DNA from: Streptomyces carpinensis
GTDB taxonomy: Bacteria; Actinomycetota; Actinomycetes; Streptomycetales; Streptomycetaceae
Direction of reading: 5' to 3'
DNA: 37,795 nucleotides
Assembly (NCBI RefSeq): GCF_002154505.1
Contig: NZ_MUBM01000038.1
Location: 558 to 38,352, forward strand
Shown here: positions 7,408-15,937 of the stretch, in pieces
How positions within the stretch are numbered: position 1 is the first letter of the stretch
Layout of the letters: each line of letters opens with the position of its first letter
Program-made: the position numbers and the translations under genes
Notes under the pieces: generated by a model
Database searches by the model: none
The model's input: the letters and a program-made list of their open reading frames with translations, nothing else
Told to the model about the DNA's origin: nothing

Positions 7408-8685
7408 ATGGACGCAGTCGATCTCGACCACCACTACCGCACCTACGACGGCTGGATACCACCCACCGTGGTCGCCGCTCTCCACGAGCATGGCTATGCG
7501 GGAATACTCCACCAGGCCGCGGCAGGCGGTGATTGGTTCTGTGCCCATCAGCTTGCCGAGGCCGCTGTCGATGAAGGCGGCCCGGACCGGCAGGCGGAGG
7601 CGTTGGCGCTTCTGGAGCCATTCGTCTCGACGGGATGGTGGCCGGCTGTCCGAGCTGCCGGCCGGTTGCTTGCCGAGTGGAAGCGGGTCGACGAAGCAGT
7701 CCAACTGCTGCGCCCCCACGCTGACACGGGGCACCGGGAGGCCGTGCGCGACCTCGCGCGCCTGCTTGCCGGGCAGGGTCGCATCGACCAGGTCGTCGCA
7801 CTGCTCGGGCCCCGGACCGCCGACAGGTCCCTCGCCGCAGTACTGGTGGAGCTCACTGCGGGCTACGACCGGGACGACGAGATCGCCGCGCTGCTCCCTG
7901 CCGTCGACGTCGGACCGACAGTCCCCTTCAAAGCCTGGAGTTCCGACGCCTGGGACACCGTGCCTCTGCACGCCACACTCCTGGAACGCCAGGGACGCGT
8001 TGACGAGGCGGCCGCCCTGCTCAGGGCGCACGTACTTGTCGACGGCATCCTGTCGGCCGGGCACGCCGAGCAACTGGCCAGTCTTCTGGCCCGGCACGGA
8101 CTCGAGGCGGAGCTACGTGCCCTCCTCTCCGAGGCCGGCGAGGAGTATGCCCTGACCGCGCTCGCAGGCTTCCTCGAGGAGCGGGGCAGGATCGAAGAGG
8201 CGGTTGACCTGTTGCGGCAGCACGGCAACGCGGGCAACCCCCATGCGGGCTTCCAACTGGCCGAGGTCCTCGCACGTCACGGCCGCCACGACGAGGCGAT
8301 CGAGGCCCTACGCCACGTCGCCGAGACGGCCGGCGGAGACGCCGACTGGATCATCCGTCTTCTCTGCCGCATCTTCGTCGAGGCCGGCCAGGAGGAAGAA
8401 GCCCTCGCCTACGTCGACGACTACTTCGCCCGGCACGGCGGTCACCCCGAGGAACATGCCTTGGCCCGCTCCAACATTCTGAAGCTCTCCGGTCGCGCGG
8501 AAGAGGCCGGCGCGGTACCGCGTTCCGGCAGTGTGCCGGGTGAGGTCCCTCTTCAGACCGGGACGTTGGACGGCGTGGTGGCTGCGGCCGAACGGCTGGT
8601 CCGTCAGGGGGAGCCGGAGAAAGTGGTCACGCTCCTGCGTGACCACCTGGACGAGCCCAGGAGGTTTCTCGGCGAGCACCTGTGA
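7408..8685 (+). CDS. TPR-like helical repeat protein
   Basis: A 425-residue cytosolic protein built of repeated helix pairs of about 35 residues, such as RQGRVDEAAALLRAHV, ERGRIEEAVDLLRQHGNAG, RHGRHDEAIEALRHVAETAG and AGQEEEALAYVDDYFARHGG. This (G)R-x-(D/E)EA-x-x-LLR pattern is that of tetratricopeptide-like scaffolds common in Streptomyces. There is no signal peptide, membrane segment or catalytic motif. The ATG at 7408 begins the conserved repeat region; no ribosome site is seen and a leaderless transcript is possible. It stands alone on the plus strand. A scaffold or protein-binding role is likely, but the partner is unknown. Confidence 0.8.
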   Translation: MDAVDLDHHYRTYDGWIPPTVVAALHEHGYAGILHQAAAGGDWFCAHQLAEAAVDEGGPDRQAEALALLEPFVSTGWWPAVRAAGRLLAEWKRVDEAVQLLRPHADTGHREAVRDLARLLAGQGRIDQVVALLGPRTADRSLAAVLVELTAGYDRDDEIAALLPAVDVGPTVPFKAWSSDAWDTVPLHATLLERQGRVDEAAALLRAHVLVDGILSAGHAEQLASLLARHGLEAELRALLSEAGEEYALTALAGFLEERGRIEEAVDLLRQHGNAGNPHAGFQLAEVLARHGRHDEAIEALRHVAETAGGDADWIIRLLCRIFVEAGQEEEALAYVDDYFARHGGHPEEHALARSNILKLSGRAEEAGAVPRSGSVPGEVPLQTGTLDGVVAAAERLVRQGEPEKVVTLLRDHLDEPRRFLGEHL

Positions 8686-9091
8686 CGGGAAGGACGGCGT
8701 ACCGTGGTCATCACGGGGGCGAGGAGTGGGATTTCGCCCAGGTGTTCGCAAAATCGCCGCCTGAACTCCGCGAAGTATGCGACCGACTTGCTCGAGAGCC
8801 GAGACGGGAGGCTTGCTCGCGCAGGACGGCGCCCGGCGTCCCCGGGTAAGCGGCCCTTCCGGAAGCTGTTGGTGGAGGAAGGCTGCCGCGTACACGGCGC
8901 ATGGAGTTTTCCGCTCTTGACGTTCCGTCACTCCGGTCCTACGGTGTCGCATTGTTTACATCGATAGAAAAAGACAGTCGAGACTCCGTTTCCTCATCCG
9001 CGCATCGAAGTCCGCACCGCGTGACCGGCCCAACACCCCGCCTCGGACCGCCCCGCAGCACGAGAGGGCGGCACTGCCGAAGGAGTCCTCC
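8686..9091. other. Upstream region of the GH43 gene
   Basis: This 406-bp region contains the LacI-type operator at 8955-8970 and, close to the GH43 start, an AAGGAG ribosome site. I see no gene in the first 250 bases. Confidence 0.6.
8955..8970. promoter_or_regulatory. LacI-type operator, site 1 (GH43 promoter)
   Basis: TTTACATCGATAGAAA matches the palindrome TTTACATCGATGTAAA at 14 of 16 positions. It has the central CG typical of LacI-family operators. It lies 121 bp before the GH43 start, where it could block transcription of that gene. Confidence 0.75.
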
Positions 9092-10561
9092 ATGCGCGTA
9101 CCAGGGCGCAGACCGACACGTCTGCTGCGTCTGCTCGCCGTACTGACCGCCCTGGGGGCGGTCCTTGCCGGAGTGTCCGCCGCCGGGCCCGCCACGGCGT
9201 CGGCGGCCCAGCGGATGGCCACCGTCGCCGGGGGCGCGTTCCGCAGTCCGCTCAACACCGGCCCCGACCCGTTCATGACGTACTGGAACGGGAACTACTA
9301 CCTGACCACCACCCAGGGCAACAGCATCCGCATGTGGCGTTCGCCCTCCCTGAGCACCCTGCTCACCGCCGACCCCATCACGGTCTGGACGGACGGCGAC
9401 AGCACACGCAACCGGGACATCTGGGCACCGGAGTTCTATCGCTTCGGCAGCCGCTGGTACCTGTACTACACCGCCGATGACGGCACCGACGACCACCACC
9501 GCATCTACGTCGCGGAGTCCGCGGGCAACGACCCGGCGGGCCCGTACCACTTCAAGGCCAAGCTGGTGCCGCCCAACCACACCGACGACTTCGCCATCGA
9601 CCCGGGCATCCTGAAGCACAACGGCCGCCTCTACCTGGCCTACAGCGGCATCAACCAGTACCAGCACAACGGCCTGAACATCGCGCCGCTGTCGAACCCG
9701 TACACCGTCTCCGGCGACGCGGTGGCCATCGACGGGGCGGGCGGCTGCCCGGAGGTGCGGGAGGGACCGGAGTTCCTCTACCGCAACGGACGCACCTGGA
9801 TGACGTACTCGACCTGCGACACGGGAAAGCCGGACTACCAGCTCTGGATGATGTCGCTGCCGAACGGCGCCGACCCGCTGGTGCCGGGCAACTGGACGCA
9901 GCACCAGGGACCGGTCTTCTCACGCGCCGACGACCACGGCGTCTTCGGCGCCGGCCACCACGCCTTCTTCAGGTCACCGGACGGCACCGAGGACTGGATC
10001 GTCTACCACGCGAAGACCACCTCGGCCTACACCTACGGCGATCGCACGACGCGCGCGCAGCGCATCGGCTGGAACCCCGACGGAAGTCCCGACCTCGGCC
10101 GCCCGCTCGCGATGGGCGCCACACAGGACCTACCGTCCGGGGACCCGGGACCGGGTACGTACTGGATCAACGACGACGGCCGGTCCAACGGCGGCGGATC
10201 CGTCACCTACACCGGTGACTGGAACTCCGGCACCGGTTGTGCCGTCCAGTGCTTCTGGGGCGACGACCACTGGAGCGACCGAGCGGGGAACACCGCCACG
10301 TTCAGCTTCACCGGCACCCGCATCGCGCTGCTGTCCGTCCGGGACACCGGAAACGGCTACGCGGCCGTCAGTGTCGACGGCGGCCCGGAGCAACGCCTGG
10401 ACTACTACGGCGCGATCCGCACCGGGGAGACGCTCCAGTTCCTCAGCCCGCGGTTGCCGTACGGACAACACACACTGCGGGTGCGGGTGACCGGCGAGCA
10501 CGACGCGCAGTCCCAGGCCTCGTTCGTCAGCATCGACCGGGCAGAGGTCTACGTGAACTGA
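9092..10561 (+). CDS. Secreted glycoside hydrolase family 43 enzyme with C-terminal jelly-roll domain
   Basis: A 489-residue exported five-bladed beta-propeller hydrolase acting on alpha-arabinosides or beta-xylosides. The signal peptide spans residues 1-40 (basic start RRPTRLLRLL, hydrophobic core, ASA-A cleavage region). GH43 residues are placed as base D59 (GPDPF), pKa modulator D170 (FAIDPGIL) and general acid E224 (REGPEFLY). The conserved IWAPE motif is at 110-114. From about 350 onward a beta-rich domain (WINDDGRSNGGG...VSVDGGPEQRLDYYG...SIDRAEVYVN) looks like a carbohydrate-binding jelly roll. AAGGAG precedes the ATG. Operator site 1 lies upstream, so the LacI regulator next door probably controls it. 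It likely releases oligosaccharides for the ABC importer. Confidence 0.9.
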   Translation: MRVPGRRPTRLLRLLAVLTALGAVLAGVSAAGPATASAAQRMATVAGGAFRSPLNTGPDPFMTYWNGNYYLTTTQGNSIRMWRSPSLSTLLTADPITVWTDGDSTRNRDIWAPEFYRFGSRWYLYYTADDGTDDHHRIYVAESAGNDPAGPYHFKAKLVPPNHTDDFAIDPGILKHNGRLYLAYSGINQYQHNGLNIAPLSNPYTVSGDAVAIDGAGGCPEVREGPEFLYRNGRTWMTYSTCDTGKPDYQLWMMSLPNGADPLVPGNWTQHQGPVFSRADDHGVFGAGHHAFFRSPDGTEDWIVYHAKTTSAYTYGDRTTRAQRIGWNPDGSPDLGRPLAMGATQDLPSGDPGPGTYWINDDGRSNGGGSVTYTGDWNSGTGCAVQCFWGDDHWSDRAGNTATFSFTGTRIALLSVRDTGNGYAAVSVDGGPEQRLDYYGAIRTGETLQFLSPRLPYGQHTLRVRVTGEHDAQSQASFVSIDRAEVYVN

Positions 10562-10650
10562 CGGCTGTGCCTGCGGAAGGCTCAGGGAAGCCGGGAGCGG
10601 AAGCGGGGAACCGGATGCCGGGCACGTGATCAGGCGCCGGGTGCGCGGCC

Positions 10651-10686
10651 GGTGTGACCGCCTCGGTCGCAGCGGTCGCGCACACC
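10651..10686. terminator. Hairpin between convergent GH43 and lacI genes
   Basis: GGTGTGACCGC (10651-10661) pairs with GCGGT (10672-10676) and CACACC (10681-10686), giving 11 bp with a 4-nt bulge. It lies between two converging genes and could serve both. Confidence 0.4.
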
Positions 10687-10797
10687 CGTGCCGCACCCAC
10701 GGCGGGCGCTCGGTGGCGGGTCCGTGCACGCCCTGGCGTTCGCATCGTGCCGGTGCCGTGATCGTGCCTGGACGGCCGGACCGTGCACCGCCGCCGG

Positions 10798-11817
10798 TCA
10801 GGCACGCTCTCCGGAACTCTCCCGCACGGCCAACCGGTGGCCGACGAGGCGGTCGATGGCGTGCTCTGCGCCGGGCCGGTCGATCCGGTCGATCAGCAGG
10901 GACACCGCTACGTCCGCGATGGATTCCTTGTCGGGAGCGATCGTGGTGAGGCTCGGCACGCTGAAGCGGGAGGCCTCGATGTCGTCGAACCCGACCACGT
11001 CGAGGTCGTCCGGAGCGCGCAGGCCGGCCTCGTGCAGGGCGCGCAGTGCGCCGAGGGCGAGGTGGTCGTTCAGGCACAGCAGGGCGTCCGGGCGGGGCCG
11101 CCGGTCGAGCAGGGCGGCTGCCGCGCGGGCGCCGTCCTGCCAGTGGTAGTGCTCGACCGGTACGACCAGACCGGGTGCGAAAGGGATCCGGGCGGCCCGC
11201 AGCGCCGACCGGTAGCCCTTGGTGCGCAGCCGGTCGGTGCCCTGCCGGCCCCGGACCGCGCCTCCGACGATCGCGATGGTGCGCCGTCCCCGGGCGAGCA
11301 GGTGCTCGGTGGCCTCACGGGCGGCGGCGACGTTGTCGATGCCCACGTGGTCCACCGCGCCCGGTGCCTGACGTTCCCCGAGGAGCACGACGGGCAGTCG
11401 TGTGTCCCGTGTGGCGAGGTCGCGCGGCGTCAGCGACAGCGGGCTGAGGATGATCCCGTCGGTGAACTGGGCGTCGAATCCGTGCAGAGCGGACAGCTCA
11501 CGCTCGCGCACGCCACCGGTCTGGTGCAGGAGCACGGTGCGGCCGCGCCGGTCCGCCGCGGCCATGACGTGCTTGGCCAGCTCGGAGAAGTAGGCGACGT
11601 CCAGCTCCGGGACCGCCAGCGCGATCATGCCGGTGCGGCCCTGGCGCAGTTGCCGGCCGGCGAGGTTGACCCGGTAGCCGAGTGCCTCGATGGCTTCCCG
11701 GACGGCGGCCCGGGTGTGCTCCGAGACGTGCTCGAAGTCGTTGATCACGTTGGAGACGGTCTTGGGCGAGACGCCGGCGTACTCGGCAACGTCCTTGATC
11801 CTCGGCCTGGTCGCCAC
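10798..11817 (-). CDS. LacI-family transcriptional repressor
   Basis: A 339-residue LacI/GalR regulator. The N-terminal helix-turn-helix reads IKDVAEYAGVSPKTVSNVINDFEHVSEHTRAAV (7-39), with hinge helix NLAGRQLRQGRTGMIAL. The periplasmic-binding-protein-like effector domain shows NDHLALGALRALHEAGLRAPDDLDVVGFDDIEASRFSVPSLTTI. The GTG at 11817 is preceded by GGGAGG. It lies between the GH43 gene and the GH2 gene. An operator-like palindrome is 84 bp upstream of its own start, so autoregulation is likely. The inducer is presumably a sugar released by the GH43 or GH2 enzyme. Confidence 0.94.
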   Translation of the reverse strand: MATRPRIKDVAEYAGVSPKTVSNVINDFEHVSEHTRAAVREAIEALGYRVNLAGRQLRQGRTGMIALAVPELDVAYFSELAKHVMAAADRRGRTVLLHQTGGVRERELSALHGFDAQFTDGIILSPLSLTPRDLATRDTRLPVVLLGERQAPGAVDHVGIDNVAAAREATEHLLARGRRTIAIVGGAVRGRQGTDRLRTKGYRSALRAARIPFAPGLVVPVEHYHWQDGARAAAALLDRRPRPDALLCLNDHLALGALRALHEAGLRAPDDLDVVGFDDIEASRFSVPSLTTIAPDKESIADVAVSLLIDRIDRPGAEHAIDRLVGHRLAVRESSGERA

Positions 11818-12187
11818 GCTGCCCTCCCTTCCGCTCCGGTGAGACCCTATCGGCGATCACGAAACGGTTTCGAGCGGTGCCCAGGACCATCCCGTGCCAT
11901 GCTATATCGATGTAACAAGCTGCCCGAGGGGCACACCGACGTGCGGCATCCGCCGTCCCCACGGCTCTTCCACTTGCCGCGCGGGCGCGGAAATGCGGGC
12001 TCTGTGTGGCCCGGGGCGGCCGATGTGAGAGGTGCACCCGGCGCCGCTTCGGTCGCGCGGAGGCGTCGCCCACGGCTCGGCGAGCGCGGCGGGGCCCGGG
12101 AGACGGACACCGACGCGCCCCCGGCCCCGCGCCGAGGCGCAGGGAACGCGGGACGCGGCGGCCGGTGTCCGCAAAGGTGCCGAACGG
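11818..12187. other. Intergenic region between GH2 and lacI
   Basis: These 370 bases separate two minus-strand genes and hold operator site 2 near the lacI start. No other gene or structure is supported. Confidence 0.6.
11901..11916. promoter_or_regulatory. LacI-type operator, site 2 (lacI promoter)
   Basis: GCTATATCGATGTAAC matches TTTACATCGATGTAAA at 12 of 16 positions and keeps the core ATCGATGTAA. Its place upstream of the regulator gene suggests autoregulation. It is the weakest of the four sites. Confidence 0.6.
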
Positions 12188-14035
12188 TCAGGTCACCGAC
12201 GGCGGCTCCGGCTTCTCGTCGTGATCAGACCGCTCGCCGGTGACGATGCGGCGGATCGTCTCCATCGGCAGCTTCGGGGAACCGTCCGAGTACAGCAGGC
12301 CGTTGGTTTCCTGGGCGGTGTCCATGAACTGCGTGTAACAGAAGCCCGCGACGATCGGGCTCGCGTGCAGCACGCCGAAGATGTCGCTCAGCAGGGCCGC
12401 GTACTGGGCCTCGGAGCCGGTCCGCGTGTAGGAGAAGTCACCGTCGTCCGCGCGTACCGAGAGGCCTCCGAACTCGGTGATCATCAAAGGGGCGGCACCG
12501 GTGGCGTACCGCTCCGTCTGCTGTGAGCCGACCGACAGCACGCGCCCCTGCGGGCCGGGACCGGCGAGCAGCCTGTCGAACGCGGCGGCGTCGCCGTAGC
12601 GCCGGGTGAGCTCCTGGGGGTCGGAGGAGTAGTCGTGCACGCCGAGGATGTCGCTGTCGGTGTGCTCCCAGCCCTCGTTGGACATCACCGGCCGGGTCGG
12701 GTCGAGGGCCCGGGTGAGGTTGGCCAGGGCGATGGAGTAGTGCCGCTGCGCGGGGTCGTGCGGGATGACCGAGGCGCCCCAGCTCTCGTTCATCGGCACC
12801 CAGGTGACGATCGACGGGTGGCTGCGGTCGCGCCGCACCATGTCCAGCCACTCACGGGTGAGCAGCTCCACGGCCTCGGTGCCGAACTCGTACGCGGCCC
12901 CGGTCTCGCCCCACACCAGGAGGCCGAGCCGGTCGGCCCAGTACAGGAAGCGCGGATCCTCGGCCTTCTGGTGGACGCGGACGGCGTTGAAGCCCATCGC
13001 CTTGATCAGCTCGACCTCGCGGCGCAGCTCCGCGGTCCCCGCGTTCGCGATCAGAGTGTCGGGACGATAGCCCTGGTTGAGCACCGAACGCACGTAGTAG
13101 GGGCGGTCGTTCAGCAGGAAGGCGCCGCGGCCGACGCCCGCGCTGCGCAGGCCGACGTAGCTGTCCACCGTGTCGAGCACGGCGGACGTCCCGGCGTCGC
13201 GCACGGTCACCCGCGCGTCGAGCAGGGTCGGCCGTTCGGGGCTCCACAGCAGCTCCTCGCGGTCGATGCCGTTGCGCAGCGCGGGGACGACGAGGTCGAT
13301 CCGGTTGCGCGGGGTGCGCACCGTGCTGGTGCTCTCGGCCAGCACCTCGCCGTCATGGCTGAGCACGATCTGCACGGTCACCGGCGCGGTCGGCACCGAG
13401 GCCAGGGTGATCTCGGCGACCACGCCGCGAGACGGGTCCGGGATCCAGGCAAGGTCGGTGACGTGCTGGGCGGTCACCGTCTCGGTCCACACGGTCTGCC
13501 AGATGCCGGTGGTCCGCTCGTACCAGACTTCGTGCGGCCGGTCCTGCCAGTCCTGCTTGCCACGCGGTTGCGCGAGGTCGGCCGGCCGGTCCTCGGCTCG
13601 AACGACGAGCAGGTGTTCGTCGGCGCCGGGCCGCAGCGCATGGGTCACATCGGCGGTGAAGGGGGTCTGACCGCCCACGTGCTCGGCCACCTGCCTGCCG
13701 TCCAGCCACACCTTCGCCCGGTGGTCGACGGCTCCGAAGTGCACGAGCGCCCGCTGGCCGTCGCCGACCGCGAGGACCTCGTGGGGTATGCGGCGGCGGT
13801 ACCACACCACCGCGTGCGGCGCGGTCTCGCCGATGCCGGAGGCAGGGGCCTCGGGCGGCAACGGAACCGTGATCTCCCGGTCGAACGCGCCCGTCACCCC
13901 CTCGGTGAACCACGCCGCGCGCTCGCCCTCGTCGGCGTCGTCGTACCCGAACTCCCAGACACCGTCGAGGCTGTGCCACCGCTCCCGCTGCAGGATCGGC
14001 CTCGGATACGTCCCATCCTGCTCGCTCACCCTCAC
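12188..14035 (-). CDS. Glycoside hydrolase family 2 enzyme (beta-galactosidase/glucuronidase type)
   Basis: A 615-residue GH2 hydrolase with the usual order: sugar-binding jelly roll (GVWEFGYDDADEGERAAWF...VWLDGRQVAEHVGGQTPFTADVTHAL), Ig-like domain, then TIM barrel. The acid/base is E417 (VPMNESWGA) and the nucleophile E521 (ITEFGG), both present. There is no signal peptide, so it acts in the cytosol, probably on oligosaccharides imported by the neighbouring ABC system. The GTG at 14035 follows GAAGGAGGA; a second GTG six bases later is also possible, and an earlier GTG at 14071 lacks a ribosome site. It is divergent from the ABC operon, and operator site 3 lies about 80 bp upstream. Exact specificity is not predictable. 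Confidence 0.92.
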   Translation of the reverse strand: MRVSEQDGTYPRPILQRERWHSLDGVWEFGYDDADEGERAAWFTEGVTGAFDREITVPLPPEAPASGIGETAPHAVVWYRRRIPHEVLAVGDGQRALVHFGAVDHRAKVWLDGRQVAEHVGGQTPFTADVTHALRPGADEHLLVVRAEDRPADLAQPRGKQDWQDRPHEVWYERTTGIWQTVWTETVTAQHVTDLAWIPDPSRGVVAEITLASVPTAPVTVQIVLSHDGEVLAESTSTVRTPRNRIDLVVPALRNGIDREELLWSPERPTLLDARVTVRDAGTSAVLDTVDSYVGLRSAGVGRGAFLLNDRPYYVRSVLNQGYRPDTLIANAGTAELRREVELIKAMGFNAVRVHQKAEDPRFLYWADRLGLLVWGETGAAYEFGTEAVELLTREWLDMVRRDRSHPSIVTWVPMNESWGASVIPHDPAQRHYSIALANLTRALDPTRPVMSNEGWEHTDSDILGVHDYSSDPQELTRRYGDAAAFDRLLAGPGPQGRVLSVGSQQTERYATGAAPLMITEFGGLSVRADDGDFSYTRTGSEAQYAALLSDIFGVLHASPIVAGFCYTQFMDTAQETNGLLYSDGSPKLPMETIRRIVTGERSDHDEKPEPPSVT

Positions 14036-14111
14036 GGCTCCTCCTTCTGCCTGCCCGGAATATCCGGCCACGGCGTTTCCACGATCGAAGCTCTGCCATC
14101 ATCGGTGATCA

Positions 14112-14127
14112 TTTACATCGATGCAAG
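14112..14127. promoter_or_regulatory. LacI-type operator, site 3 (GH2 promoter)
   Basis: TTTACATCGATGCAAG matches the palindrome TTTACATCGATGTAAA at 14 of 16 positions. It lies 76 bp upstream of the GH2 start on the minus strand. Confidence 0.75.
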
Positions 14128-14508
14128 GCGTGGCGGGGGAGCGGGACGGCGCCGCAGGCGTGACGCGATCCGAGGTTGCCGAGCGCACGCTCGCCCTGCT
14201 GGAGCGGCACATGCAGCGCCCAGGCAGGTCGAAGTCGGCCGTGCCGAGCCGGAGGTCGCAGGGTGGCAGCCGACGTGAGGGCGCCGCAGAAGGCCCGCTC
14301 CTCCGGCTGCCCCCTGTGGGCGGGGTGAGCCGGCCGGTGACCGGATGCTCAAGAACGTCATGGGCGGCGGCCGACGAGGCGGCTCACGTCGGGTCGCCGG
14401 GGTATCGGCAGGGGGCCGACGGCCACGGGTCCGGGCCGTGGGAGCCGGAGTTCAGGCCGCACCCGGCAGCTGCGGGCCTGGGATGACGTGACTTCTTGTC
14501 AACCATCT

Positions 14509-14524
14509 ATTGCATCGTTGTAAA
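14509..14524. promoter_or_regulatory. LacI-type operator, site 4 (ABC importer promoter)
   Basis: ATTGCATCGTTGTAAA matches TTTACATCGATGTAAA at 13 of 16 positions. It lies 57 bp before the binding-protein start, where it would cover or follow the promoter of the importer operon. Confidence 0.7.
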
Positions 14525-14581
14525 TCGTGTGTCAGGGTCTGCGCCATCGAGGCCACATCGAATCAACGAGGTGCAACCCCT

Positions 14582-15925
14582 ATGAGTGGAGCGATGGCGC
14601 GCCGGCGGCTCCTGGCCCTCGGTGGCGGACTTGCGCTGACCGGAGGGCTCGCGGCATGCTCCTCCCCGCTCGCGTCCGGCCTGACGGGCTCTCAGCCGAA
14701 CACCGCGGACGTCATCTTCTGGAACCTGTTCACCGGTGGTGACGGCGCCAACATGGTGCTGATGGAGGACAGGTTCCGGAAGACCCACCCGAAGACTTCG
14801 GTCGAAGCGACCATCCTCGCCTGGGGCAACCCCTACTACACCAAGCTGGCACTGGCCACCGCGAGCGGCACGCCCCCGGACGTCGGCATCGTTCACCTGT
14901 CGCGGCTCCCGCTGCTCGCCGCGTCGGGTCTGCTGGAGCCGATCGAGCAGACCGGTGTCGGCCGACTGGGCGTCACCGAGGACAAGTTCACCCCCGCGGC
15001 CTGGCACAAGGCCACCATCGACGGGACGGTGTACGCGGTGCCCCTGGACACGCACCCCTTCGTCCTCTACTACAACGTCGACCTGGCCCGCAGGGCCGGC
15101 CTCCTCAACGCCGCCGGCGACGGCCTCACTCCGCTCAAGGGCAAGGAGGATTTCCTGGCCGCTGTGAAGGCGATGAAGACAGCGGGCGGTGCCCAATACG
15201 GAGCGGTGATGTCGATCACCGCCGACCCGTCGACGGCGTGGCGTTACTTCAGCATGATCTATTCAGCTCTGGCCGGTCCGGTCGTCACGGACTCAGGTAC
15301 CAGGATCGACATCGACAGTGAGGCGCTGCAGGAGACGATCGCCTTCATGCAGAGCCTCACCGCCGGTGGCCTGATGCCGGGCAACCTGAACGGTTCCGGC
15401 GCGAACGCGCTGTTCAGCACGGGCAAGGCCGGATTCCTCTTCGACGGCGAGTGGCAGATTCCGGCGTACCGGCAGGTCAAGGGCCTCCACTTCAACGTCG
15501 TACCGTTCCCGGCGCTGCTGGGATCGAAACCGGTGGCGTACGCCGACTCGCACGCCCTGGTCGTCCCGCGGAACGACAGGCGCTCGCAGACCCGCACCGG
15601 CAACGCGGCGCTGTTCATCAAGAGCCTGCTCGACAACAGCGCCGTATGGGCCGAGGGCGGGCACATTCCCGCCTGGCTGCCGACCCAGCGCAGCAAGGCG
15701 TTCCTCGACCAGTCGCCGCAGCGCAACTACGTACAGGCCGCCTTCGACGCCCAGTACGACCCCGAGGCCTGGTACACCGGAGCGGGCTCGGACTTCCAGA
15801 GTGTCGTGGGCGGGACGATCATCGAGGCCATCGCCGGCCGGCTCTCGCCCAAGGGCGCGGTGTCGAGCCTGCGCTCCGACCTCAAGCGGTACACCACGGC
15901 CCGGCCGCCGGTCAGGATGAAGTAG
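14582..15925 (+). CDS. ABC sugar transporter substrate-binding lipoprotein
   Basis: A 447-residue family 1 extracellular solute-binding protein that captures a sugar for import. The signal is MARRRLLALGGGLALTGGLAACSS, with lipobox LAAC and lipidated C26; the RRRLLAL run suggests Tat export. The mature part has typical family features: VIFWNLFTGGDG, SGTPPDVGIVHLSRLPLLAASGLLEPI, GTVYAVPLDTHPFVLYYNVDLARRAGL and GKAGFLFDGEWQIPAYR. The ATG at 14582 has GAGGTG upstream and begins the signal peptide; the earlier ATG at 14510 sits inside the operator and is unlikely. It is the first gene of a three-gene operon with both permeases. Confidence 0.94.
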   Translation: MSGAMARRRLLALGGGLALTGGLAACSSPLASGLTGSQPNTADVIFWNLFTGGDGANMVLMEDRFRKTHPKTSVEATILAWGNPYYTKLALATASGTPPDVGIVHLSRLPLLAASGLLEPIEQTGVGRLGVTEDKFTPAAWHKATIDGTVYAVPLDTHPFVLYYNVDLARRAGLLNAAGDGLTPLKGKEDFLAAVKAMKTAGGAQYGAVMSITADPSTAWRYFSMIYSALAGPVVTDSGTRIDIDSEALQETIAFMQSLTAGGLMPGNLNGSGANALFSTGKAGFLFDGEWQIPAYRQVKGLHFNVVPFPALLGSKPVAYADSHALVVPRNDRRSQTRTGNAALFIKSLLDNSAVWAEGGHIPAWLPTQRSKAFLDQSPQRNYVQAAFDAQYDPEAWYTGAGSDFQSVVGGTIIEAIAGRLSPKGAVSSLRSDLKRYTTARPPVRMK

Positions 15926-15937
15926 GAGGCAGTCACC

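Larger units (their letters stand above)
14036..14581. other. Divergent promoter region between GH2 and the ABC operon
   Basis: This 546-bp region carries operator site 3 near the GH2 start and site 4 near the binding-protein start, each close to the gene it would control. Short reading frames in the middle have no recognisable domain and no ribosome site, so I do not call a gene. Confidence 0.6.

Noticed and set aside
5051..7409. Long minus-strand frames (478 and 572 codons) over the LAL gene end
   Set aside because: They have no domain, an Arg/Ala/Gly-rich composition, and lie opposite a well-conserved LuxR helix-turn-helix.
12635..14278. A 547-codon plus-strand frame over the GH2 gene
   Set aside because: It is antisense to an intact GH2 enzyme with both catalytic glutamates, and its composition is that of a GC-rich shadow frame.
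14121..14486. A 121-codon plus-strand frame between GH2 and the binding-protein gene
   Set aside because: It starts inside operator site 3, has no ribosome site and no recognisable domain.
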